DNA of 64,000 bases, from the NCBI GenBank assembly GCA_963807865.1, contig CAWEDK010000004.1:45305-109304 (forward strand). Direction: 5' to 3'. The stretch comes from VAZQ01 sp963807865 (GTDB taxonomy: Bacteria > Pseudomonadota > Alphaproteobacteria > Rhizobiales > Xanthobacteraceae). The notes beneath the pieces were generated by a model. The model was not told the DNA's origin and searched no databases. It saw nothing but the letters and a program-made list of their open reading frames with translations. The position numbers were made by a program, and so were the translations under genes. Every line of letters begins with the position of its first letter. Within the stretch, counting starts at the first letter, position 1. Below are positions 28,747 through 38,306 of this stretch, piece after piece.

Positions 28747-30182
28747 GCGAGGCGCTCTGGACGATCGACGCGATGGCGAAGGCGATGAACGCGTCGCGCG
28801 CCGGCGATTTGCCGGCGGCCATAAGTGGCCTGTCGATCGATACCCGTACGGTGAAACCGGGCGAGGCGTTCTTTGCGATCAAGGGCGACGCCCGCGACGG
28901 CCACGATTTCGTGCCGGCGGCGCTCAAGGCGGGCGCCGGCGTCGCAGTGGTCGCCGAGCGTTTTGCCAAGAGCTTTGGCAACGACGCGCCGCTCCTGATC
29001 GTTCCCGACGTGCTCGATGGCCTGCGCGATCTGGCGCGCGCGGCGCGCGTGCGTTCGCAGGCCAAGATCATCGCGGTCACCGGCTCGGTGGGCAAGACCA
29101 GCACCAAGGAAGCTCTGCGCATCGCGCTGTCGCGGGACGGCGAGACGCACGCCTCCGTTGCCTCGTACAACAATCACTGGGGTGTGCCGCTCTCGCTCGC
29201 GCGCTGTCCGCAGAGCGCGCGCTACGCGGTGTTCGAGGTCGGCATGAACCACGCAGGCGAGATCGAGCCGCTGACCAGACTGCTGCGGCCGCACGTCGCG
29301 ATCATCACCACGATCGAGCCGGTGCATCTCGAACATCTCGGCTCGATCGAGGCGATCGCCGACGCCAAGGCGGAAATCTTCCTCGGGCTCGAGCCCGGCG
29401 GCGCGGCCGTCCTCAACCGCGACAATCCGCAATATGACCGGCTGGCGCGCGCCGCAAAGGGCGCAAAGGTCGAGCGGATCGTATCGTTCGGCGAGCATGC
29501 CGAGGCCGACGCACAGCTCATCAACTGCGCATTGCAGCCGGACGGCTCGACCGTGCACGCCCGCATACTGGGTCACGACGTGACCTACAAGCTCGGCGCG
29601 CCGGGCCGTCACCTCGTGCAGAATTCACTCGCCGTGCTGGCGGCGGCAGCGCTCACCGGCGCCGACCTGGCGCTCGCGGCGCTGGCGTTTGCCGGGCTGC
29701 AACCGGCGGCCGGCCGCGGAACGCGCATCACGCTCGAATGGCCGGGCGGCAAAGCGCTGCTGATCGACGAGAGCTACAACGCCAATCCGGCATCGATGCG
29801 CGCGGCGCTTGCGCTGCTGGGGCAGGCCGAAATCGGTCCGCGCGGACGGCGGATCGCGGTGCTGGGCGACATGCTGGAGCTTGGACCGCAGGGCGCGGCG
29901 CTGCACGCGGCGCTCGCCGAAAACGTCGTCCAGGAAGACGTCGACCTGGTTTATTGCTGTGGTCCGCTCATGCGGGCGCTGTGGGAGGCCCTTCCCACCG
30001 GCCGCCGGGGCGGCTATGCGGAAGCCTCGGCCGCGCTCGAACCGCAGATACTGGCCGCACTCCAGCCGGGCGATACGCTGATGGTCAAAGGCTCCAACGG
30101 CTCCCGGATGGGTTCCATCGTCAAGGCGCTCGAAAGCCGCTTTCACCGGGTGGCCGTCGCTTCGGCCTCCGCTCAGGGCTGA
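28743..30182 (+). CDS. murF: UDP-MurNAc-tripeptide:D-Ala-D-Ala ligase MurF
   Basis: 479 residues, uninterrupted. The ATP-binding loop is VTGSVGKTSTKEAL (about 113-126). Other blocks are NNHWGVPLSLAR, FEVGMNHAGEIEPLTRL, DESYNANPASMRAAL and a terminal VKGSNGSRMG. It adds the D-Ala-D-Ala made by Ddl, encoded further along the cluster. Start at 28743 overlaps the murE stop and its own stop lies 5 bp before mraY. Confidence 0.97.
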   Translation: MSEALWTIDAMAKAMNASRAGDLPAAISGLSIDTRTVKPGEAFFAIKGDARDGHDFVPAALKAGAGVAVVAERFAKSFGNDAPLLIVPDVLDGLRDLARAARVRSQAKIIAVTGSVGKTSTKEALRIALSRDGETHASVASYNNHWGVPLSLARCPQSARYAVFEVGMNHAGEIEPLTRLLRPHVAIITTIEPVHLEHLGSIEAIADAKAEIFLGLEPGGAAVLNRDNPQYDRLARAAKGAKVERIVSFGEHAEADAQLINCALQPDGSTVHARILGHDVTYKLGAPGRHLVQNSLAVLAAAALTGADLALAALAFAGLQPAAGRGTRITLEWPGGKALLIDESYNANPASMRAALALLGQAEIGPRGRRIAVLGDMLELGPQGAALHAALAENVVQEDVDLVYCCGPLMRALWEALPTGRRGGYAEASAALEPQILAALQPGDTLMVKGSNGSRMGSIVKALESRFHRVAVASASAQG

Positions 30183-30187
30183 CCTGC

Positions 30188-31273
30188 ATGCTGTACTGGC
30201 TGTCGGCATTCTCGGACACCATCGGGCCGCTCAACGTCCTGCGCTACATCACGTTCCGCACCGGCGGAGCGATGATCACGGCGCTGATCTTCGTGTTCAT
30301 GTTCGGGCCCACGATCATCAATCATCTGCGGCTGCGCCAGGGCAAAGGCCAGCCGATCCGCACCGACGGTCCGCAGTCGCATCTCGTGACCAAGCGCGGG
30401 ACGCCGACGATGGGCGGGCTGATGATCCTGCTCGGGATCGTGGTGTCGACCCTGCTGTGGGGCAATCTCAGCAACTATTACGTCTGGATCGTGCTCGGCG
30501 TGACGCTGGTGTTCGGCGCCATCGGTTTCTATGACGATTATCTCAAGGTCACGAAGCAGACCCACGCCGGCGTCTCCGGCAAGCTGCGCCTGCTGTGCGA
30601 GTTCCTGGTCGCGGCGGTGGCGTGCTATTTCATCATGTCGATGGGGCGCGAACCGTTGGCTTCGTCGCTGACCTTTCCGTTCTTCAAGGAACTGGTGCTG
30701 CCGCTTGGCTGGTTCTTCATCGTGGTGGGCGCCTTCATCATTGCCGGCGCCGGCAACGCCGTGAACCTGACCGACGGCCTCGACGGGCTTGCGACCGTGC
30801 CGGTGATCATCGTGTCGCTGAGCTTCGGCGTCATCGCCTATCTGGTCGGCAACGCGTTCTTCTCGGACTATCTGCAGATCCACTACGTGGCCGGCACCGG
30901 CGAACTGGCCGTGCTGTGCGGCGCGGTGATCGGGGCGGGCCTAGGCTTCCTCTGGTTCAATGCGCCGCCCGCTTCGATCTTCATGGGCGACACCGGCTCG
31001 CTCGCGCTCGGCGGCATGATCGGGACGATCGCGGTCGCCACCAAGCATGAGATCGTGCTGGCGGTGATCGGCGGCCTGTTCGTGCTCGAGGCGGTCTCGG
31101 TGATCGTACAGGTGCTGTCGTTCAAGCTGACCGGCAAACGGGTGTTCCGGATGGCGCCGCTGCACCACCACTTCGAGCAGAAGGGCTGGACCGAGCCGCA
31201 GATCGTCATCCGCTTCTGGATCATCGCAGTGGTGCTGGCGCTCGCGGGCCTCTCGACGCTGAAGCTGCGGTAG
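30188..31273 (+). CDS. mraY: Phospho-MurNAc-pentapeptide transferase MraY
   Basis: 361 residues with about ten transmembrane helices. It moves phospho-MurNAc-pentapeptide to undecaprenyl phosphate, giving lipid I. Diagnostic motifs are KRGTPTMGGLMI, the catalytic YDDYLK, NLTDGLDGLA with the Mg-binding aspartates, FMGDTGSLALGG and the cytoplasmic HHHFEQKGW. The start at 30188 gives the normal N terminus MLYWL. Confidence 0.97.
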   Translation: MLYWLSAFSDTIGPLNVLRYITFRTGGAMITALIFVFMFGPTIINHLRLRQGKGQPIRTDGPQSHLVTKRGTPTMGGLMILLGIVVSTLLWGNLSNYYVWIVLGVTLVFGAIGFYDDYLKVTKQTHAGVSGKLRLLCEFLVAAVACYFIMSMGREPLASSLTFPFFKELVLPLGWFFIVVGAFIIAGAGNAVNLTDGLDGLATVPVIIVSLSFGVIAYLVGNAFFSDYLQIHYVAGTGELAVLCGAVIGAGLGFLWFNAPPASIFMGDTGSLALGGMIGTIAVATKHEIVLAVIGGLFVLEAVSVIVQVLSFKLTGKRVFRMAPLHHHFEQKGWTEPQIVIRFWIIAVVLALAGLSTLKLR

Positions 31274-31356
31274 TAGGCTTAAGCTGCGGGAATAGAATCG
31301 CCTCAAGCTGCGGTAATCGACAGTGTCCAGCACACGGGAGCGGCATCGGCGGTCTG

Positions 31357-31394
31357 CTCCCTCCCCCCTTGAGGGGGAGGGGTGGGGAGGGGGG
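31357..31394 (+). repeat. GC-rich palindromic repeat between mraY and murD, left copy
   Basis: Palindrome-like CTCCCCCCTTGAGGGGGAG plus a G-rich arm (GGTGGGGAGGGGGG). It is paired with an inverted copy at 31425-31462 across 30 bp, the same arrangement as the pairs at 3.3 kb and 17.3 kb. Confidence 0.85.
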
Positions 31395-31424
31395 TACTTC
31401 GAATTGCGATCACTCATTTTGGCT

Positions 31425-31462
31425 ACCCCCCTCCCTAACCCTCCCCCTCAAGGGGGGAGGGG
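31425..31462 (-). repeat. GC-rich palindromic repeat between mraY and murD, right copy
   Basis: Inverted partner of 31357-31394 with palindrome CTCCCCCTCAAGGGGGGAG. The pair fills most of the 249-bp gap between mraY and murD, where neighbouring dcw genes otherwise overlap. Confidence 0.85.
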
Positions 31463-31522
31463 ACACAGCGTGCAGGTGGTGGGGGAGTGCACCTGTCATT
31501 CGACGTCCAGCCACGATCCGTC

Positions 31523-32923
31523 ATGATCCCCGTCACGACCTTTGCCGGAAGAAAAGTCGCGGTGTTCGGCCTCGGCGGCTCGGGGCTCGTCAGCGCGAGC
31601 GCGCTGCTGGCCGGCGGCGCCGAGGTCGTCGGCTGGGATGACAACGCCGAATTCGGTGGCGAAGGCGGCCAGCGCCGGCATCCCGACCGCCGACCTGCGC
31701 GAGATCGGCTGGAGCACGATCTCAGCTCTCGTGCTCGCGCCGGGCGTGCCGCTCACGCATCCGGTGCCGCACTGGTCGGTCGGTTATGCGCGGATCAACG
31801 CCGTCGAAGTGATCGGCGATATCGAGCTGTTCTGTCGCGAGCGCCGCGTGCACGCGCCGGGCTCGCCGTTCGTGGCGATCACCGGCACCAACGGCAAATC
31901 GACCACGACCGCGCTGACGGCGCACCTCCTCGCCGCGGCGGGCTTCGATGCCCAGCTCGGCGGCAATATCGGCACCGCCATCCTGTCGCTCGAACCGCCG
32001 GGCGCCGGCCGCGTCCACGTCATCGAGTGCTCGTCCTACCAGATCGATCTTGCGCCCTCGCTCGACCCGTCCGTTGGCATCCTGATCAACATTTCGGAGG
32101 ATCATCTCGATCGACACGGTACGCTGGCGAACTACGCGGTCGTGAAGGAGCGTCTGGTGGCGGGCGTGCCTGACGACGGCTGCGCGATTGTCGGCGTCGA
32201 CGACAACTGGTGCGCCGCCACGGCCGATCGCCTCGATCAGGCCGGCAAGCGCGTGGTGCGCGTATCGGTGCGCCGCCCGATGTCCTCGGGCCTCTATGTC
32301 GAGGCCGAGCAGATCATGCAGGCCACGGGCGGCACGGCGCAGGCCATTGCGCAACATCGGCGGCATTGGCTCGTTGCGCGGTGTGCACAACGCGCAGAAC
32401 GCCGCCTGCGCGGTGGGTGCCGCGCTTGCCCTGGGACTTTCCGCGCCGGCGATCCAGCAGGGCCTGCGGTCTTTCCCGGGTTTGGCCCATCGCATGGAGC
32501 AGGTCGGCCGCAAGGGGCGGGTGCTGTTCGTCAACAACTCGAAGGCGACAAATGCGGATTCCAGCGCCCAGGCGCTGGTGTGTTTCGGCGACATTTATTG
32601 GATCGCCGGCGGCAAGCCGAAAACCGGCGGCCTCTCGACGCTCGCCGCATTCTTTCCGCGCATCCGCAAGGCCTACCTGATCGGCGAGGCGGCGGCCGGC
32701 TTCGCCGAGGAACTCGAGGGTCACGTGCCGTACGTGGTTGCCGGCACGCTCGACCGCGCCGTCGCGCTCGCCGCCCGCGATGCCGAGGCCGCCGATGCCA
32801 AGGAGCCGGTGGTGCTGCTTTCGCCCGCCTGCGCGTCGTTCGACCAGTATCGGAATTTCGAAGTGCGGGGCGACGCCTTCCGCGAACTTGGTGCTGGCGC
32901 TGCCCGGCCTGACGCGGGGCTGA
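31523..32923 (+). CDS. murD: UDP-MurNAc-L-alanine:D-glutamate ligase MurD (three frameshifts)
   Basis: About 465 residues after removing three extra bases. The N-terminal Rossmann domain begins MIPVTTFAGRKVAVFGLGGSG, the ATP loop is TGTNGKSTTTALTAH, then ECSSYQIDL and ISEDHLDRHGT. The C domain has NNSKATNADS and LLSPACASFDQYRNFEVRGDAF. The extra bases fall near 31652 (GAAT), 32352 (GCGC, Ala) and 32889 (CTTG, Leu). The corrected end is LVLALPGLTRG with TGA at 32921-32923. The start at 31523 is preferred over a GTG 36 bp upstream because the family begins at MIPV. Confidence 0.92.
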
Positions 32924-33034
32924 TTTCCCTAAGCCTTCAGCCATCGTCGGCGCTCTTGCAGCCGCGCCGTTAAGGCTCCGTCAACCACCCGCATGCACGA
33001 GTGGGGCGTCCCGCGTCCGCTCCGGGGGGAGTTC

Positions 33035-34189
33035 ATGGTTTCGCGCGTTGAACGCACGCCTTTCGCCGCCTGGTGGTGGACGGTCGATCGGCTGCTGCTG
33101 GTGTCGTTGCTGGCGCTCATGCTGGTCGGCCTGGTGCTGTCGTTGGCTGCCAGCCCGCCGGTCGCCTCGCGGCTGGGCCTCGAGCCGTTCTACTTCGTGA
33201 ACCGTCACGTGACGTTTCTGATCCCGGTGCTGGTCGTGATGCTGGCGACCTCGTTCCTGCCGAGGCGGCACGTCCGGCGGCTGGCGCTCGTGGTCTTTTT
33301 CGTGAGCCTTGCGTTGATTGCTGCGACGCTGGCCTACGGTCCGGAAGTCAAGGGCTCGCGCCGCTGGATCACGATCCTGGGCATCAATCTGCAGGCGTCC
33401 GAATTCCTCAAGCCGGCGTTCGTGATCCTGGTCGCGTGGCTGTTCGGCGAGACCGCGCGCCGGCCGGAAATGCCGGCCAACACCATCGCGCTGGCGCTTC
33501 TGGGACTCGCGATCACCGGTCTGGTGCTGCAGCCCGACTTCGGCCAGACCATGCTGGTCGCGCTGGTCTGGGGTGCGCTGTTCTTTCTCGCCGGCATGCG
33601 ATTGATCTGGGTGGTCGGGCTGAGCGGAGCTGCGGTGATGGGGATTGCGGTCGCCTACTTCACCATTCCGCACGTGACCCGCCGCATCCAGCGCTTCGTC
33701 GATCCGGGATCGGGCGACACCTTCAACATCGATCAGGCGCTGGAATCATTCTCGCGAGGCGGCTGGTTCGGCCGCGGGCCCGGCGAGGGCACCGTCAAGC
33801 GCATCCTGCCGGAGAGCCATACGGATTTTGTGTTCGCGGTCGCGGCCGAGGAGTTCGGCATCGTCCTTTGCCTCCTTCTGGTCGCCTTGTTCGCCTTCAT
33901 TGTGATCCGCTCGCTGCGGCGCGCGATGCGTGACGAGGATCCGTTCGTGCGCTTCGCGGTGGCCGGGCTGGCGATCCTGTTCGGGCTGCAATCGGCGATC
34001 AACATGGCGGTGAACTTGCATTTGATGCCGGCCAAGGGCATGACGCTGCCGTTCATTTCCTATGGCGGTTCCTCGATGATCTCGCTGGCTTACGGCATGG
34101 GCATGCTGCTCGCATTGACGCGCGAGCGGCCGCGCGCGCAACTGCTCGCGAGCCCGGGTGAGCCGATGCCGGTTCCGAGCCCGGCCTGA
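33035..34189 (+). CDS. ftsW: Septal peptidoglycan glycosyltransferase FtsW (SEDS family)
   Basis: 384 residues with ten or so transmembrane helices. SEDS signatures are KGSRRWITILGINLQASEFLKP, LQPDFGQTMLVALVW, GRGPGEGTVKRILPESHTDFVFAVAAEEFG (catalytic Asp in HTDF) and PFISYGGSSMISLAYGMG. It polymerises lipid II and pairs with FtsI. The start at 33035 is chosen because GGGGGGA lies 4 bp upstream and MVSRVERTPFAAWWWTVD matches the alphaproteobacterial N terminus; an ATG at 32993 would add 14 unlikely residues. Confidence 0.95.
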   Translation: MVSRVERTPFAAWWWTVDRLLLVSLLALMLVGLVLSLAASPPVASRLGLEPFYFVNRHVTFLIPVLVVMLATSFLPRRHVRRLALVVFFVSLALIAATLAYGPEVKGSRRWITILGINLQASEFLKPAFVILVAWLFGETARRPEMPANTIALALLGLAITGLVLQPDFGQTMLVALVWGALFFLAGMRLIWVVGLSGAAVMGIAVAYFTIPHVTRRIQRFVDPGSGDTFNIDQALESFSRGGWFGRGPGEGTVKRILPESHTDFVFAVAAEEFGIVLCLLLVALFAFIVIRSLRRAMRDEDPFVRFAVAGLAILFGLQSAINMAVNLHLMPAKGMTLPFISYGGSSMISLAYGMGMLLALTRERPRAQLLASPGEPMPVPSPA

Positions 34190-35304
34190 TGCAGCAAGCT
34201 GGCGCGCCGCTCATACTGCTGGCGGCCGGGGGCACCGGCGGCCACCTGTTTCCGGCCGAGGCGCTTGCGGAGGCGCTGGCGCGCCGCGGTGCCGTGGTCG
34301 ATCTGGCGACCGACGAACGCGCTGAGCGCTACGGCAAGAAATTTCCGGCGCGCCAGATTCACCTGATCAGCAGTGAGACCGTGCGCGGCCGCGATCCGGT
34401 CTCGCTCGCCCGCACCGCGGCGAAGCTCGGGCTCGGCACGTTGCAGGCGTGGCGCCTGCTTGGGCGGCTTCGGCCGGCCGCGGTCGTCGGCTTCGGCGGC
34501 TATCCGACGGTGCCGCCGGTGCTTGCGGCGTCGCTGCGGGGCATGCCGGCGATCATCCACGAGCAGAATGCCGTCATGGGGCGCGCCAACCGGTTGCTCG
34601 CACGCCGCGTCGCCGCCATCGCGTCGAGCTTCGCGGGCGTGCTCGACCGCGAGCCGCAGCTTGCCGCCAAGACAACCCGCACCGGCAATCCGGTGCGGCC
34701 GTTGGTGCTCGCCGCTGCGGCGACGCCCTACCAGGCGCCCGACCCGGGCGGCCCGCTGCACCTCATTGCGTTCGGCGGCAGCCAGGGCGCGCGGATCATG
34801 TCCGACATCGTGCCGGCCGCCATCGAACGGCTCGAGCCGCATCTGCAGATGCGGCTGTCGATCATCCAGCAGGCGCGCGACGAGGACGTGACGCGGGTGC
34901 GCGAGATTTATGCGCGGGCCAAGGTCAGCGCCGAGGTCGCGCCGTTCTTCACCGACCTGCCTGCGCGCATCGCGGCTGGGCATCTGGTGATCTCGCGCTC
35001 CGGTGCGTCGACGGTCGCGGAACTTGCCGCGATCGGACGGCCGGCCATCCTGGTGCCGCTGCCGCACGCGCTCGATCAGGACCAGGCCGCCAATGCCGCC
35101 GTGCTGGAGCGCGCAGGCGGCGCGCTCTGTTTGCGCCAGGACGAGTTCACGCCCGACAGGCTTGCCGCGGAGATCACCGCGCTTGCCACCCATCCGCAAA
35201 AACTCGTAGCAATGGCCGCCGCCGCTCGCTCGCAGGGCGCTCCCGACGCGGCCGAGCGGCTGGCGGAGCTGGTGTTGAAGGTGGCCCAGAGGTTGTCACG
35301 ATGA
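34189..35304 (+). CDS. murG: UDP-GlcNAc:lipid I transferase MurG
   Basis: 371 residues of the GT-B fold. The lipid/UDP loop GGTGGHLFPAEALA is at about 12-25, with a second glycine loop at GFGGYPTVPPVL. HEQNAVMGRANRLLA and FGGSQGARIM follow. The UDP-GlcNAc block runs from ISRSGASTVAELAAIGRPAI to LPHALDQDQAANA. It makes lipid II on the cytoplasmic face. It overlaps ftsW (TGATG) and murC (ATGA). Confidence 0.97.
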   Translation: MQQAGAPLILLAAGGTGGHLFPAEALAEALARRGAVVDLATDERAERYGKKFPARQIHLISSETVRGRDPVSLARTAAKLGLGTLQAWRLLGRLRPAAVVGFGGYPTVPPVLAASLRGMPAIIHEQNAVMGRANRLLARRVAAIASSFAGVLDREPQLAAKTTRTGNPVRPLVLAAAATPYQAPDPGGPLHLIAFGGSQGARIMSDIVPAAIERLEPHLQMRLSIIQQARDEDVTRVREIYARAKVSAEVAPFFTDLPARIAAGHLVISRSGASTVAELAAIGRPAILVPLPHALDQDQAANAAVLERAGGALCLRQDEFTPDRLAAEITALATHPQKLVAMAAAARSQGAPDAAERLAELVLKVAQRLSR

Positions 35305-36713
35305 AACTGCCGAGCGAAATGGGTCCGATCCACTTTGTCGGCATCGGCGGCATCGGCATGAGCGGTATTGCCGAAGTGCTGATGAACCTCGGTTACACCG
35401 TGCAGGGCTCCGACGCTTCCGACAGCGCCAACGTCAAGCGGCTGCGCGACAAGGGCGCCAAGGTCGCGATCGGCCACGCGGCCGGCAATCTCGGCGACGC
35501 CGAGGTTCTGGTGGTCTCGACCGCGATCAAGCGCGACAACCCGGAGCTCGTCGCCGCGCGCGCCAACCGGCTGCCGGTGGTGCGCCGTGCCGAGATGCTG
35601 GCCGAACTGATGCGGCTCAAGCACTGCGTTGCAATCGGCGGCACGCACGGCAAGACCACGACGACGTCGCTGGTAGCTGCGCTGGTCGATGCCGGCGGCT
35701 TCGATCCGACCGTGATCAACGGCGGCATCATCAACGCCTACGGCACCAATGCGCGGCTGGGCGCCGGCGACTGGATGGTGGTCGAGGCGGACGAATCCGA
35801 CGGCACTTTTCTCAAGCTGCCGGCCGACGTCGCCATCGTGACCAATGTGGACCCCGAGCATCTCGATCACTTCAAGACCTTCGAGGCGGTGCAGGAGGCG
35901 TTCCGCGCCTTCGTGGAGAACGTGCCGTTCTACGGCTTCGCGGTGATGTGTACCGACCACCCGGTGGTGCATCAGCTCGTGGGCCAGATCACCGACCGGC
36001 GCGTGATCACGTACGGCGAGAACCCGCAGGCCGACGTACGGATGGTCGACCTCGATCACGCCGGCGGGCAATCGCGGTTTTCCGTCGTGTTCCGCGATCG
36101 CGCCGGCGAGACCATGCATCAGATCAATGCTCTGACGCTGCCGATGCCCGGCCGTCACAACGCGCTCAATGCCACCGCTGCGATCGCGGTCGCCCACGAA
36201 CTCGGCATCGATGACGAACGCATCCGCAAAGCGCTGAGCGGCTTCGGCGGCGTGCGCCGCCGCTTCACCCGCGTCGGCGAGTGGAACGGGATTCCGATCA
36301 TCGACGACTACGGCCATCACCCGGTCGAGATCGCCGCCGTGCTGCGGGCGGCGCGCGAATCGAACAAGGGGCAGGTGATCGCCGTGGTGCAGCCGCATCG
36401 CTACACGCGGCTCGCGTCGCTGTTCGACCAGTTCTCGACCTGCTTCAACGACGCCGACAGCGTTATCGTCGCGCACGTCTATGCGGCGGGCGAGGCGCCG
36501 ATCGCGGGCGCCGACCGTGACGGCCTGGTGCAGGGACTGCGCGCCCACGGCCACCGGCAGGTGATCGCGCTCGACAGCCCGCAGGACCTGGCCCGCATCG
36601 TCAAGCGGCTGGCCCAGCCCGGTGACATCGTCGTCTGTCTCGGCGCCGGCAACATCACGCAATGGGCCTACGCCTTGCCGGGCGAACTCGCAGCGCTCGG
36701 GGCGGTGGCGTGA
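35301..36713 (+). CDS. murC: UDP-MurNAc:L-alanine ligase MurC
   Basis: 470 residues. The UDP-binding loop is HFVGIGGIGMSGIAEVL, and the ATP loop is GGTHGKTTTTSLVAAL. EADESDGTFLKL and NVDPEHLDHF follow, with DDYGHHPVEIAAVL and QPHRYTRLASLFDQF in the C domain. First amino-acid ligase of the pathway. The frame is intact. The usual close junction with murB is broken by about 600 bp carrying a toxin-antitoxin-like pair. Confidence 0.97.
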   Translation: MKLPSEMGPIHFVGIGGIGMSGIAEVLMNLGYTVQGSDASDSANVKRLRDKGAKVAIGHAAGNLGDAEVLVVSTAIKRDNPELVAARANRLPVVRRAEMLAELMRLKHCVAIGGTHGKTTTTSLVAALVDAGGFDPTVINGGIINAYGTNARLGAGDWMVVEADESDGTFLKLPADVAIVTNVDPEHLDHFKTFEAVQEAFRAFVENVPFYGFAVMCTDHPVVHQLVGQITDRRVITYGENPQADVRMVDLDHAGGQSRFSVVFRDRAGETMHQINALTLPMPGRHNALNATAAIAVAHELGIDDERIRKALSGFGGVRRRFTRVGEWNGIPIIDDYGHHPVEIAAVLRAARESNKGQVIAVVQPHRYTRLASLFDQFSTCFNDADSVIVAHVYAAGEAPIAGADRDGLVQGLRAHGHRQVIALDSPQDLARIVKRLAQPGDIVVCLGAGNITQWAYALPGELAALGAVA

Positions 36714-36784
36714 CTACGCGGGCTTGAGCGATCCGGACGTTGTCGGTTGCCATCTTCGATCATAGCATCGCACAGAGCGTTGAT

Positions 36785-37036
36785 ATGAACAAGGCTGCTT
36801 TGCGGAAGGAGTTAATGGAGCTGAGCCCGGCTGAGCGCCTCGATTTGATCAGGCGAGCTCTGGGACAGCATTCGCTTCTCATGACGTGCCGTCGCTGAGC
36901 GACGAGCAACGTAGCGGAGATCGAGCGCCGGTACGAGGCGCTTGTTAATGATCCTGCCCGTGGATCGACATGGGACGAGGCCCGGAAACGGTTTGGGCCA
37001 AGTATAAGTGACATCGGAACTGATCCTCGCACCTGA
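36785..37036 (+). CDS. Addiction-module (RelB/ParD-type) antitoxin-like protein, frameshifted
   Basis: About 83 residues if two compensating single-base changes (near 36880 and 36912) are allowed. The N terminus MNKAALRKELMELSPAERLD is typical of the short 'addiction module component' family that pairs with ParE/RelE toxins. The later part reads PSLSDEQ, then EIERRYEALVNDPARGSTWD and EARKRFGP. As written, the frame stops early. Its end overlaps the start of the toxin-like frame, the normal layout for such pairs. Confidence 0.65.
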
Positions 37037-37311
37037 GGCGGAGGCCGACATCGCCGAAGCTCGCGATTGGTATGGATGCGCGGCGCTCTGGACTGGGCGC
37101 CGAATTTCTTCGCCGAAATGCGATCTGGCTTTCGCTAAGATTGAAAAGAATCCGCTCCAGTATCAGATTTCATAGCAACACTTTCGCAGCGTTGTCATTG
37201 GCTCGCTTTCCTTACAATGTGATCTACAGCGCCTCTTCTGGTGTGATCAGGATAGTTGCTTGCGTTCACGGTAAGCGCGACCCCAATGTGTGGCGTGAAC
37301 GAGTGCCGTGA
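37008..37311 (+). CDS. ParE/RelE-type toxin-like protein, frameshifted
   Basis: Starts GTG at 37008, overlapping the antitoxin-like end. The pieces read VTSELILAPEAEADIAEARD then WY; then RRSGLGAEFL, FAKIEKNPLQYQI, FRSVVIG and RFPYNVIYSASSGVIRIVAC followed by VHGKRDPNVWRERVP, in three frames. Order and motifs match ParE-family toxins of about 95-100 residues, including the terminal HGKRDP-WRER. At least one break (GGCT before CGC TTT) resembles the wobble-position insertions elsewhere, so the gene may be intact in the organism; true decay is also possible. Confidence 0.65.
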
Positions 37312-37323
37312 GCAACGCGTATC

Positions 37324-38250
37324 ATGTCGTTCCCTGAACTCTTTCCAGACCTGAAAGCTCAGATGCCCGCGCTGCGCGGGCGTCTGCTCGCGAACGAGCC
37401 GCTGGCGCCGCTCACCTGGTTCCGGGTCGGCGGGCCGGCGCAGGTGCTGTTCATGCCGGAGGACGAGGCCGACCTGGCGTACTTCCTCAGCCATCTGCCG
37501 GCGGATATTCCCGTCATCGTGATCGGGCTCGGATCGAACCTGATCGTGCGCGACGGCGGCGTGCCCGGCGTGGTGATCCGGCTCGGGCGCGGGTTCAATG
37601 ACGTCAAGGTCGAGCCGGGCGAGCGCATTCGCGCCGGCACGGCGGTGCCGGACGTGAAGGTGAGCCGCGCCGCGCAGGAAGCTTCGATCGCGGGGCTCGC
37701 GTTCTTCCGCGGCATTCCGGGCGCGATCGGCGGCGCGCTGCGCATGAACGGCGGGGCCTACGGCCGCGAGACCAAGGATGCGCTGATCGAGGCGCGCGGC
37801 GTCGACCGGCAGGGCAACGTGCGCGTGTTCAGCAATGCCGACATGCACTACACCTACCGCCACTGCGGCGCTCCCGACGACATCATCTTCACGCAGGCGC
37901 TGTTCCAGGGTTCGCCGGGCGATGCCAAAGCGATCGCGGCCGAAATGGACAAGATCACCGAATCTCGCGAGGCGACGCAGCCGATCAAGAGCCGCACCGG
38001 CGGCTCGACCTTCAAGAATCCGCCCGGTCACAAGGCCTGGCAGTTGATCGACGCCGCCGGCTGCCGCGGGCTCAAGGTCGGCGATGCGCAGGTCTCGCAG
38101 ATGCACTGCAATTTTCTCATCAATCTCGGCAATGCGACGGCCGCCGATATCGAGACGCTCGGCGAGACGGTGCGCCGGCGCGTGAAGGAAAATTCCGGCG
38201 TCGAACTGGAATGGGAAATCAAGCGCATTGGGGTGGCGTCCGACGGTTGA
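37324..38250 (+). CDS. murB: UDP-N-acetylenolpyruvoylglucosamine reductase MurB
   Basis: 308 residues of the FAD-binding MurB type. FAD blocks are TWFRVGGPAQVLFMP and IVIGLGSNLIVRDGGVPGVVIRLG. GLAFFRGIPGAIGGALRMNGGAYG carries the pyrophosphate loop. Late blocks are SRTGGSTFKNPPGHKAWQLID, with the proton-donor serine of GGSTF, and QVSQMHCNFLIN. It reduces enolpyruvyl-UDP-GlcNAc to UDP-MurNAc. The frame is intact. It starts 12 bp after the ParE-like frame. Confidence 0.97.
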   Translation: MSFPELFPDLKAQMPALRGRLLANEPLAPLTWFRVGGPAQVLFMPEDEADLAYFLSHLPADIPVIVIGLGSNLIVRDGGVPGVVIRLGRGFNDVKVEPGERIRAGTAVPDVKVSRAAQEASIAGLAFFRGIPGAIGGALRMNGGAYGRETKDALIEARGVDRQGNVRVFSNADMHYTYRHCGAPDDIIFTQALFQGSPGDAKAIAAEMDKITESREATQPIKSRTGGSTFKNPPGHKAWQLIDAAGCRGLKVGDAQVSQMHCNFLINLGNATAADIETLGETVRRRVKENSGVELEWEIKRIGVASDG

Positions 38251-38306
38251 TTGGAGACGCCGTCCCCAGACGGCCCGGGAGTCGGCACGTCAGAGCGCAC
38301 AACCTG

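Noticed and set aside
32993..33034. Upstream ATG for ftsW
   Set aside because: The ATG at 33035 has a well-spaced GGGGGGA site and gives the expected N terminus.
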